From an uncultured Oscillospiraceae bacterium (GTDB lineage Bacteria > Bacillota > Clostridia > Oscillospirales > Ruminococcaceae), in NCBI GenBank assembly GCA_958403605.1, contig CATXYA010000084.1, positions 1 to 6,936 of the forward strand: DNA of 6,936 nucleotides, given 5' to 3'. The first letter of the stretch is position 1. Every line of letters begins with the position of its first letter. Below are positions 1-5,602 of the stretch, in pieces. The notes under the pieces are model-generated. The model ran no database searches. It was given only the letters and a program-made list of their open reading frames with translations, and was not told the DNA's origin. The translations under genes were made by a program, and so were the position numbers.

Positions 1-21
1 ATGATGCCGCGCTGCTGATCG

Positions 22-253
22 GTTTCTACCCACACCGCCCATGCGGGCGGTGACGGAAGACCCGTGGAAGCTGTGGCCTGGACTGCAGTTTCTACCCACA
101 CCGCCCATGCGGGCGGTGACTGTTTTCGGATATGACAAGTTCGTAATGTCTTTAGGTTTCTACCCACACCGCCCATGCGGGCGGTGACAGGTGTTCGTCA
201 CAAGGTAGACGGCAACGGCGGTTTCTACCCACACCGCCCATGCGGGCGGTGAC
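22..253 (-). CRISPR. CRISPR array, type I-C-like, four repeats visible
   Basis: Four identical 33-bp repeats lie at 22-54, 88-120, 156-188 and 221-253, separated by unrelated spacers of 33 bp (55-87), 35 bp (121-155) and 32 bp (189-220). Bases 1-21 are probably a cut spacer, so the array likely continues left. On the minus strand the repeat starts GTCACCGCC and ends TGGGTAGAAAC. It holds a perfect stem, CACCGCCC paired with GGGCGGTG around a GCAT loop. Exactly 11 nt follow the stem, the length of the 5' tag that Cas5d leaves on type I-C crRNAs. The tag differs from the common I-C form TGGATTGAAAC at two positions. Spacer lengths of 32-35 bp also suit I-C. Strand and subtype are inferred from this layout and from the AT-rich flank on the right; no cas gene is visible to confirm them. 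Confidence 0.96.
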
Positions 254-260
254 TGCGAAA

Positions 261-302
261 TTGCACAAAAGAAATACTTTTGCTAGGATGATTTGCACAA
301 AA
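261..302. repeat. Direct repeat TTGCACAAAA in the leader
   Basis: TTGCACAAAA occurs twice, at 261-270 and 293-302, start-to-start distance 32 bp, about three helical turns. The first copy is 7 bp from the leader/repeat junction. The position suggests a protein-binding site for spacer integration or array transcription, but this is inference. Confidence 0.6.
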
Positions 303-380
303 AATTCTGCCAGCACCAACCCTGCTGCATCTTGCAGAAGGAAACGGGACGGATGTTGCCGGGAAATTGATACCGCCGGT

Positions 381-424
381 GGTGCGAAAAGCCGGAGAAA
401 CTTTGGGCGCCTGTGCCTCGCACC
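381..424 (-). repeat. Inverted repeat GGTGCGA/TCGCACC in the distal leader
   Basis: A 7-bp perfect inverted repeat has arms at 381-387 and 418-424 around a 30-bp interior. In minus-strand RNA two G-U pairs could extend the stem inward. There is no U-tract, so it is not a terminator. I recall similar arms bounding the start of type I-C leaders, which would support the orientation given to the array; that comparison is from memory only. Confidence 0.5.
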
Positions 425-430
425 GCAAGC

Positions 431-610
431 AGGAAAGCGAGTATCACCTCGTTCTCAAAAAGTACAGCCGCGTCTCCTGTCCGCCGATGTGGTATACGGG
501 ATTTTCTTGTTTTCATTATAGCACAGTCTTGTCCGTTCTGCCAGCTATCCACTGCACTCTCTTAGACCTCCTTCTCGCCCTTCAGCATACTAAAACGGCA
601 ATACGCGAAG
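431..610. other. Intergenic region without a convincing gene
   Basis: Together with the leader, about 350 bp between the array and the terminator hold no recognisable protein or RNA gene. On the minus strand a strong Shine-Dalgarno-like AAGGAGG (567-573) is followed 9 nt later by GTG (555-557), opening only a 13-codon frame that stops at 516-518. An 89-codon minus-strand frame (283-552, GTG start) is rich in Arg, His, Cys and Trp, ends inside the AT-rich leader and has its start 14 nt from that ribosome site. I do not consider it a real gene. The orphan ribosome site may be a remnant of a lost gene. Confidence 0.5.
515..523 (-). promoter_or_regulatory. Extended -10 promoter pointing at the CRISPR array
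   Basis: The minus strand reads TGCTATAAT, a perfect TATAAT with the TGn extension. The hexamer at 17-bp spacing (TGGCAG) is a poor -35, which extended -10 promoters tolerate. Transcription would start near 508 and run left through the leader into the repeats, giving a leader RNA of about 250 nt. No convincing open reading frame follows, so the array is the most plausible target. It lies beyond the operon terminator at 611-640, as expected for an independent unit. Confidence 0.5.
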
Positions 611-640
611 AAATGCCGCCCGGCGGCAACCCGGGCGGCA
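611..640 (-). terminator. Rho-independent terminator of the metabolic operon
   Basis: A perfect 10-bp GC-rich stem, TGCCGCCCGG (614-623) with CCGGGCGGCA (631-640), encloses a 7-nt loop. On the minus strand it is followed by TTTCTTCG, a short U-rich tail. It starts 12 bp after the stop codon of the FAH gene, where an operon terminator is expected. On the plus strand the stem is followed by AAAAGC, so it is not a good terminator in that direction. It should shield the CRISPR leader from operon read-through. Confidence 0.8.
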
Positions 641-652
641 AAAGCAGTTGAT

Positions 653-2479
653 TCAAGAAGACGGATCCGCCTCTTTGGTGAAGGTGAACGGGAGTTCACC
701 GATGCCCTCGATGATAGCCTTGCCGGAGAAGCCGCTGGCTGCGGCGCCGGCGGGCAGCTCCAGCTGCACGGAGGTTTGGCCCAGCGAGAGCACGTCGCCC
801 GGGAAAAGGGTGAGGTACTGGCTCAGGCGGGACAGCATGCGCTGTGGGGAGACGATGTACGCCTCGGTGCTGCCCCCGGCGCTGCCGATGCCCGCGATCT
901 CCAGCCGCATTTTGGCGCGCAGGACCTGGGCCTGCGTCTGCGGCACCGGAACGGGCAAGATCACGTTGTACCCGTCGCCCCAGCGGGCGTAGATGGAGGG
1001 GACGATGCGCTCCTGCGGCGTGGCGAAATCCAGGGCGATGGTGTCGTAAAACGACTGGTCCTGCACGGAGACCAGCGGCGAGTACCCCAAAATATAAGCG
1101 GCGGCATCCTCCTCCAGGACCTGGTAGGCCACCTGCTTGACGACGGCGCACAGCTCCAGGCCGACGCGCAGGGCTTTGCTGCGCCTGGCCAGTGTGCCGT
1201 GCGTGTTGGCGGAGACGGCCCGGCCGGGATTGTTGAGCATGCGGGGGATGTCCTCCAGGCGGAGGAGCCCCCATTGCTTCACGACGGTCTCCTCATTGGC
1301 GAAGGCCGTCCAAAAATGGCGCACCGCTTCCGGGCAAAAATCCTGAGGCGCGGCCAGACGGTCGTGCCTGCTGAGGATCAACTCCCGCACGGCGTCGGCA
1401 TGGTGGACCGCGCGTCCGGGATCGTCGAGGGGCCGCCAATCGTCCTGCTGCGGATCGAGAAAATGGACGCGCAGCGCGCCGAGCTTTTCGATCTCCACTT
1501 CCACCTGGTCCTCTTTGCCATAGGGCATGTCGGCGGTCAGCAGCATGCCGTCCGCCTGCATGGAGCCTAGGTGGATGACGTCGCCGGGGTGCAGCGCGGC
1601 GAATGAGGAATAAAATTCAATGGCCCGCTCGATGCCCAAGATCAGCTCACCGGAAAAGCCCCGGTCCCGGAACGCGCCGTTTTGACGGGACCAGCTCAAC
1701 AGGTCGTAAGGGTTGGGGATCTCGTCCCGGGTGGTGATGTAGGGCCCCATGGCGCCCATGGTGTCGTTCAGCTTGCCCACCCAGTCGCCCGTGGCGTCGA
1801 TATACCAATCCTCACCCATGCGGCCGCCGAAATCGTGCTTCAACGGGCTGCAGGTGGCGTCGATGATGTTGGTGTATCCGCAGACATAGTCCATGGCCTC
1901 AAAGGCGGAAATGTTTTTGCCGTATTTGCCGATGACGACCCCCAGCTCGCACGTGAACGCCGCCGGGAACGATTTGCCGCCGTTGTAAAATACCATGGCC
2001 CCGTCGTGCCCCGTACACGCCGCCTGCGTCCGTTGGTGCCCTTGGCAGAAGAGGTTGACGACGTGGCGGTTCGGGTTTTCACGGAAAAAGGAGGGGCAGT
2101 TCTGCACCAGGCCCCAGTAGAGCCGGGGGCGGGGGATGGGCGCTTTCATGCGCACCTGGGAGATGGGATGCAGCACCGGGCGCAAAAGGAAATAGTCCTG
2201 CTCCCGGCCAAAGCCGCGCACGAAATTTTCCATCTTTCGCAGCGCGCTCATACCGCTTTCGCCCAGCTCCAAAAAACCAACCAGGTCCTCCGGCCACGGG
2301 GTCCCCGCCGGGAGGAACTGCGGGCGCAGCATGCCGAAAAAGTTGGTGGGGCGGCAGATGCGCGGCAGCAGCGCCTCCACCTCCTGCGGGGAGACGATAC
2401 AGTCCTCCCCGGTGACAGGGTCGCCGAGGACGAAGCCCCAGTGCTCCTGCTGCCCGGTCTCATAAGTCGCCAGACGCAT
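653..2479 (-). CDS. Tandem-domain fumarylacetoacetate hydrolase (FAH) family protein, divergent
   Basis: This 608-residue cytoplasmic protein is about twice the usual 200-330 residues of bacterial FAH-family enzymes. Residues 1-110 resemble the small FAH N-terminal domain (MRLATYETG, GFVLGD). The first catalytic-type domain spans about 111-341: APIPRP, CELGVVIGK, AMDYVCGYTNIID, GPYITT and HPGDVIHLG. A second, more degenerate copy spans about 400-605: LELCAVV, AAAYILGYS and LFPGDVLSLG. FAH enzymes cleave C-C bonds of, or isomerise or decarboxylate, beta-diketo or 2-keto acids using a divalent metal bound by an ExE...D set. In the first copy E178 and D207 remain but the first Glu is T176, and the usual NYxxH histidine region reads QNCPSFF. 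In the second copy G440 and S471 occupy ligand positions. Its start lies 10 nt after AAAGGAGG, encoded in the end of the preceding gene. It is the last gene of the operon. The family is fairly sure; the substrate is unknown. Confidence 0.88.
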   Translation of the reverse strand: MRLATYETGQQEHWGFVLGDPVTGEDCIVSPQEVEALLPRICRPTNFFGMLRPQFLPAGTPWPEDLVGFLELGESGMSALRKMENFVRGFGREQDYFLLRPVLHPISQVRMKAPIPRPRLYWGLVQNCPSFFRENPNRHVVNLFCQGHQRTQAACTGHDGAMVFYNGGKSFPAAFTCELGVVIGKYGKNISAFEAMDYVCGYTNIIDATCSPLKHDFGGRMGEDWYIDATGDWVGKLNDTMGAMGPYITTRDEIPNPYDLLSWSRQNGAFRDRGFSGELILGIERAIEFYSSFAALHPGDVIHLGSMQADGMLLTADMPYGKEDQVEVEIEKLGALRVHFLDPQQDDWRPLDDPGRAVHHADAVRELILSRHDRLAAPQDFCPEAVRHFWTAFANEETVVKQWGLLRLEDIPRMLNNPGRAVSANTHGTLARRSKALRVGLELCAVVKQVAYQVLEEDAAAYILGYSPLVSVQDQSFYDTIALDFATPQERIVPSIYARWGDGYNVILPVPVPQTQAQVLRAKMRLEIAGIGSAGGSTEAYIVSPQRMLSRLSQYLTLFPGDVLSLGQTSVQLELPAGAAASGFSGKAIIEGIGELPFTFTKEADPSS

Positions 2480-2485
2480 AGCGCA

Positions 2486-3469
2486 TCATCCTCCTTTGTG
2501 GAACACGTCTTTGTTGAGCACGTTTTTGGGCTGTTCGCCGTTGAAAAAGCCGATGATGGTATCGGCGATCAATTCCATGGCCCGCCGGTCCGATTCAGCG
2601 GTGTTGGCGCCCAGATGTGTGGTGACGGTGACGTTTTCCATCGCCAGCAAGGGGTTGTCGCTGGCCGGCGGCTCTTCGGCAAGCACGTCCAGCCCGGCGC
2701 CCCGGATGGTGCCGGACCGCAGCGCCTCGACCAGGTCTTGCTCGTTGACCACGCCGCCCCGGCAGGTATTGACCAGATAGGCGGTGGGTTTCATCAGACG
2801 GAACAGCCGGGCGTTGATACTTTGGTCGGTCTCGGGGTTGTGCGGGACGTGAAGACTGATAAGGTCGCTTTTTTGGAACAGCTCTTCCAGGGAAGGTAAG
2901 AGCTCCACCCCGGCGGGGACGCGCGCGGGGTCCACATAGGGGTCATAGGCCAGGATCTTCACCCGGAACCCGGCGAGCATCCGCACCAGTTGGCGGGCGA
3001 TGTTGCCCAGGCCGTACAGGCCCACGGTCTTGCCGTCCAGCTCGCTGCCCAGCAGCATGTGGGGCCACGCGCCCTGCCTGGCGCCCTGGGCACAGTAGGT
3101 GAAGCCCCGCCCGCAGTTCAGCAGGTGCAGAAACGCCACCTCGGCCACGGAGGCGGCGTTGGCCCCCGCGATGTTGGCCACGGGGATGCCCAGCCTGGTG
3201 GCGCAGGGGATGTCGATATTGTCCGTCCCCATGCCGAATTTCATTAGAAAGCGGGTCTTGCCCTGCACGGCGGACAACGTGCGCTCGTTCCAGACCTCCC
3301 ACTGGCTGACGACGGCGTCCGCCCTACGGCCATGGGCGATCGTCGCGGCCTCATCGCTGAAATCCACGGCCTCCGCCAGCACCTCGTATCCAGCCTGCTC
3401 GAACCGGCCGGTCAAATAGGAAAGGTCTAACTTCTGCGGATCGAAATCGATCCAAATCGTTTTTTTCAT
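2486..3469 (-). CDS. D-isomer-specific 2-hydroxyacid dehydrogenase (phosphoglycerate dehydrogenase-like)
   Basis: This 327-residue cytoplasmic enzyme should interconvert a 2-hydroxy acid and a 2-keto acid with NAD(H). The split substrate domain (1-100 and about 290-327) includes KFGMGTDNIDI. The Rossmann domain lies between, with the dinucleotide motif GLYGLGNIA (150-158) and D176 after the second strand (LAYDP), which favours NAD over NADP. The last glycine of the usual GxGxxG is A158. The catalytic set is intact: R237 (NTCRGG), E266 (DVLAEEP) and H285 (THLGANT). There is no C-terminal ACT domain, so it is a short-form enzyme and need not make serine. GGAGG at 3476-3480 lies 6 nt before the ATG. 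It follows the aldolase by 27 bp and precedes the FAH gene by 6 bp, so the three are co-transcribed. In this context a sugar-acid or keto-acid substrate is likelier than 3-phosphoglycerate; that is inference. Confidence 0.92.
   Translation of the reverse strand: MKKTIWIDFDPQKLDLSYLTGRFEQAGYEVLAEAVDFSDEAATIAHGRRADAVVSQWEVWNERTLSAVQGKTRFLMKFGMGTDNIDIPCATRLGIPVANIAGANAASVAEVAFLHLLNCGRGFTYCAQGARQGAWPHMLLGSELDGKTVGLYGLGNIARQLVRMLAGFRVKILAYDPYVDPARVPAGVELLPSLEELFQKSDLISLHVPHNPETDQSINARLFRLMKPTAYLVNTCRGGVVNEQDLVEALRSGTIRGAGLDVLAEEPPASDNPLLAMENVTVTTHLGANTAESDRRAMELIADTIIGFFNGEQPKNVLNKDVFHKGG
2490..2497 (-). promoter_or_regulatory. Ribosome binding site embedded in the upstream gene's 3' end
   Basis: AAAGGAGG for the FAH gene is formed by the Lys-Gly-Gly end codons of the dehydrogenase gene, 10 nt before the FAH ATG (2477-2479). 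The two ATGs nearer the site (2487-2489, 2484-2486) are out of frame with the FAH protein. The 6-bp gap between genes implies translational coupling. Confidence 0.8.
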
Positions 3470-3496
3470 GGGAAACCTCCACCAAAATCCGGTTTT

Positions 3497-4414
3497 TCAG
3501 TTACAGAAACGCGCCGTGGCCTGTTTGATCATGGCGTCGCACCGGTCCACCACCGCGGTGTCCCCGGCACTCAGCTCCGCCAGGGGGGCGCGCACCGAGC
3601 CCAGCTCCAGCCCATTTTTGCGCAGGACGCCTTTGATGACCGCGTACATGCACCCGTGCCCGGAGCACAGCGCCCCAATGATGTCGTTGCAGGCATACTG
3701 CACCGCGCGCGCCTCCCGGTACTCGCCCCGCCGGAAGTGCTCGTCGGCCTGCAAGTAGAGCTGCGGCATGACGCCGAAGGTACCGCCGATGGCGCCCTGC
3801 GCACCGATCATGCGCCCGGCGATCAGCTGCTCGTCGGGGCCGTTGAAGATGACGCAGTCCTCGCCGCCCAGGCTTTTGAAAATTTGGATGTCCTGCGTGG
3901 GCATCGAGGAGTTTTTCACGCCGATCACCCGCGGGTTTTCCAGCATTTTTTGGAACAGGGCGGGTGTGAGCGCGGTGCCCGCCAGTTGAGGGATGTTGTA
4001 GATGACAAAATCCGTGTGCGGGGCCGCCTGGGAAATATCGTTCCAGTATTTGGCGATGGCGTGCTCCGGCAGGCGGAAATAGATGGGCGGGATAGCGGCG
4101 ATGGCATCGACGCCGACGCTTTCGGCGTGCGCGGCCAGCTCCATGCTGTCCCGGGTGCTGTTGCACGCCACGTGGGCGATGATGGTCAGCCGGCCTGCGG
4201 CCTCGTCCACCACCGTTTCCAAAAGGCGTTTGCGCTCTTCGGGGCGCTGATAGATGCACTCGCCGGAAGAGCCGCCCACATACGTCCCCCGCACGCCCGC
4301 CGCGATCAGGTACCGTGTGAGCGCCCGCACCCGGTCGGGACTGACGGTGCCGTCCTCGTCATAACAGGCATAAAATGCAGGGAAGATGCCATGGTATTTT
4401 TCAAGATCACGCAT
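3497..4414 (-). CDS. Dihydrodipicolinate synthase / N-acetylneuraminate lyase family aldolase
   Basis: This 305-residue cytoplasmic class I aldolase is of normal length for the family. Such enzymes form a Schiff base with pyruvate or a 2-keto acid and cleave or join it with an aldehyde. Visible motifs are YVGGSSGE (45-52), IAHVACNST (79-87), the active-site tyrosine in IYNIP (Y139), the Schiff-base lysine in GVKNSS (K167) and NGPDE (191-195). GGSSGE, YNIP and NGxDE resemble E. coli N-acetylneuraminate lyase (GGSTGE, Y137, K165, D191/E192) more than DapA, but the S208 equivalent is G211. I therefore infer a 2-keto-3-deoxy sugar acid or sialate-like substrate, not lysine synthesis. The start at MRDLEKYHG is fixed by AGGAGG 8-9 nt upstream; an in-frame extension to 4480 would read back to the upstream terminator's U-tract. 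It heads a three-gene unit with the dehydrogenase and FAH genes. Confidence 0.93.
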   Translation of the reverse strand: MRDLEKYHGIFPAFYACYDEDGTVSPDRVRALTRYLIAAGVRGTYVGGSSGECIYQRPEERKRLLETVVDEAAGRLTIIAHVACNSTRDSMELAAHAESVGVDAIAAIPPIYFRLPEHAIAKYWNDISQAAPHTDFVIYNIPQLAGTALTPALFQKMLENPRVIGVKNSSMPTQDIQIFKSLGGEDCVIFNGPDEQLIAGRMIGAQGAIGGTFGVMPQLYLQADEHFRRGEYREARAVQYACNDIIGALCSGHGCMYAVIKGVLRKNGLELGSVRAPLAELSAGDTAVVDRCDAMIKQATARFCN

Positions 4415-4420
4415 GATGAT

Positions 4421-4428
4421 TACCTCCT
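4421..4428 (-). promoter_or_regulatory. Ribosome binding site fixing the aldolase start
   Basis: The minus strand reads AGGAGGTA, a near-perfect Shine-Dalgarno, with its AGGAGG ending 8 nt before the ATG at 4412-4414. It rules out the longer in-frame start at 4480. No clear -35/-10 pair is visible between here and the terminator at 4484-4512. Confidence 0.85.
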
Positions 4429-4478
4429 GATGGTCGGCGCTGGGGCCTTGTCTGTGATCGGCTAAAAAACACTTTTTC

Positions 4479-4512
4479 AAAAAGAGGGGAGACGCCGCGG
4501 CGTTCTCCCCTC
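4479..4512 (-). terminator. Strong rho-independent terminator between esterase and aldolase genes
   Basis: On the minus strand, GAGGGGAG and ACGCC pair with GGCGT and CTCCCCTC (stem 4484-4512, 8 + 5 bp with one bulged A). TTTTT (4479-4483) follows directly, and a second T-run lies further on. This is a textbook intrinsic terminator, 33 bp beyond the esterase stop codon. In the plus direction no T-run follows. It splits the cluster into an upstream part (binding protein, esterase) and a downstream part (aldolase, dehydrogenase, FAH), or works as a partial terminator that lowers downstream expression. Confidence 0.87.
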
Positions 4513-4545
4513 TCCTTGTCCGATAAGGGGCAGGGCCCCACGCTG

Positions 4546-5517
4546 TTATAAATCGTTGAAATAGGTCCAGATCGGGTCGTTTACAAAGGTCAGCATATCC
4601 AGCTCGTGGCCGTAGTCCGGCAGGAGCCGCAGCTCCTTGGGCGAGAGGATCTTATTGTAGGCGGCAAACTGGGTGGACGGCGGGCAGATCTGATCCATCA
4701 TGCCGGTGAACCACAGCACCTGCGCCGTGATATTTTTGGCATGGTGCTGGATATCAAGGTAGCCCAGCCGTTTCCAAAACGCATCCTCGCGGAGATGATA
4801 GGGATCTTTTTTGCGGAAATGCCACCAAAACTGGCGGTACGCGTCGCTGGTATTGCACAGGTCCATTTCATACACGCGCTTGAAATCCGACAGGAACGGG
4901 TAAATGACGGCGATCTTTTTGACGGGCTCCAAAGCGGCGCAGGCCACGCTAAGGCCGCCGCCCTGGGAATTGCCCGTCAGGCCGATGCGGTCTCCATCCA
5001 CAAAGGGCATGGACTTCAAAATGCGCACCGCCTGCACGCAGTCGGCGTAATTGGCCCGGAACAGCAGCTTTCGCGGGTCGGGGTCCTCGATGCCCCGCAC
5101 CAGATGGCCGAAAAGCGTCTCGGTATCGCCGTCCACCCGGTCCTCCGAGCAGCCGCCCTGCCCGCGGGAATCCAGCGCCAAGACGGCCTTGCCGGAATAG
5201 ACGAAGGGCAGGCGCTCAAACCAGTTCCCCGAAAAGTGGTGGTAGCCGTGGAAGACGCACAGCGCGGGGATGGGGCCCGTGACGGTTTCCGGCCTCAAAA
5301 ATTTGGCGTGGATGCGGGCGCCGCCGATGCCGCGGAAAAAGAGATGGCAGCACAGCACCCCCGCCGCCGGGAACGGCTCCGGCACCAGCTCGTAGTCTGT
5401 GCCCGCGCGGTCCACCTCCCGCAGGGTCTCCTGCCAGTAGGCGTCAAAATCATCGGGGCACGGGTTGGTGCCGCGGTACTGCCGCAGCTCTTCCAGGCTC
5501 ATTTCAAATACTGCCAT
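4546..5517 (-). CDS. CE7-family acetyl esterase (acetyl xylan esterase / cephalosporin C deacetylase type)
   Basis: This 323-residue alpha/beta hydrolase has the usual length of carbohydrate esterase family 7 (AXE1). The family removes acetyl groups from small acetylated sugars and xylo-oligosaccharides, normally in the cytoplasm after import; no signal peptide is seen here. Visible motifs are FHGYHHFSGNW (89-99, with the oxyanion-hole tyrosine Y92), DSRGQGG (116-122), the nucleophile elbow GNSQGGG with S184, the acid D275 (TGMMDQICPP) and the base H304 (DYGHE). The full Ser-Asp-His triad is present with family spacing. The MAVFEMSLEE start is fixed by GGAGG at 5525-5529, 7 nt upstream; the in-frame extension to 5664 would overlap the preceding gene and lacks family sequence. 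It follows the binding-protein gene by 85 bp and ends before a strong terminator. Placement next to a transporter fits deacetylation of an imported glycan. The exact sugar is unknown. Confidence 0.94.
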   Translation of the reverse strand: MAVFEMSLEELRQYRGTNPCPDDFDAYWQETLREVDRAGTDYELVPEPFPAAGVLCCHLFFRGIGGARIHAKFLRPETVTGPIPALCVFHGYHHFSGNWFERLPFVYSGKAVLALDSRGQGGCSEDRVDGDTETLFGHLVRGIEDPDPRKLLFRANYADCVQAVRILKSMPFVDGDRIGLTGNSQGGGLSVACAALEPVKKIAVIYPFLSDFKRVYEMDLCNTSDAYRQFWWHFRKKDPYHLREDAFWKRLGYLDIQHHAKNITAQVLWFTGMMDQICPPSTQFAAYNKILSPKELRLLPDYGHELDMLTFVNDPIWTYFNDL

Positions 5518-5551
5518 TGTTTTGCCTCCGCCGTTCGTCCGCGCGGCAGGG

Positions 5552-5578
5552 GGCGGGCAGACACGGTGTCCGCCCGCC
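5552..5578 (-). other. Intercistronic hairpin, possible mRNA stabiliser
   Basis: A 27-bp near-perfect palindrome lies in the 85-bp gap between binding-protein and esterase genes. In minus-strand RNA, GGCGGGCGGACA pairs with UGUCUGCCCGCC, 12 bp including one G-U pair, around a 3-nt loop. No U-tract follows, so it is a poor terminator. Hairpins after binding-protein genes (as after malE) often protect the upstream message and let the binding protein be made in excess. That role is inference. Confidence 0.6.
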
Positions 5579-5602
5579 GCTTTCCGGCCGCTGGATGAAA
5601 AT

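Larger units (their letters stand above)
254..430 (-). promoter_or_regulatory. Probable CRISPR leader
   Basis: This stretch adjoins the right-hand repeat and would lie upstream of the array if it is transcribed leftward. Its array-proximal 60 bp (about 254-313) are clearly AT-rich against the GC-rich surroundings, as is usual for leaders. It holds two copies of TTGCACAAAA (261-270, 293-302) and, farther out, an inverted repeat GGTGCGA/TCGCACC (381-387 and 418-424). From memory, type I-C leaders downstream of cas2 carry a similar GCGAA...TTCGCAC arrangement; I could not check this. A weak minus-strand promoter could be TTGTGC (295-300) with TATTTC (271-276) at 18-bp spacing, but the -10 match is poor. 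The outer limit of the leader is a guess. Confidence 0.6.

Noticed and set aside
22..253. Reading the array as type I-E on the plus strand
   Set aside because: The plus strand has a GTTTC start and a GC stem followed by GTGAC, which slightly recalls I-E, but 33-bp repeats and spacers varying from 32 to 35 bp do not fit the 28-29 bp repeats and near-constant spacers of I-E.
283..552. 89-codon minus-strand frame between the operon terminator and the array
   Set aside because: No ribosome site at a usable distance, odd composition (many Arg, His, Cys, Trp), ends inside the AT-rich leader, and its span includes the leader inverted repeat.
1682..2899. 405-codon plus-strand frame
   Set aside because: It runs antisense across two genes with clear family motifs, is rich in Val, Gly, Arg, His and Asp as GC-rich antisense frames are, and matches no family I know.
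2486..3469. Calling the dehydrogenase SerA of serine synthesis
   Set aside because: It lacks a C-terminal ACT domain and sits in a sugar-acid-like operon; sequence alone does not show 3-phosphoglycerate as substrate.
3656..4465. 269-codon plus-strand frame
   Set aside because: Antisense shadow of the aldolase; no ribosome site or recognisable motifs.
4415..4480. N-terminal extension of the aldolase to an ATG at 4480
   Set aside because: It would begin in the terminator's U-rich tail and has no family sequence, while a near-perfect ribosome site marks the ATG at 4414.
4606..5598. 330-codon plus-strand frame
   Set aside because: Antisense shadow of the esterase, whose catalytic triad and ribosome site are clear on the other strand.
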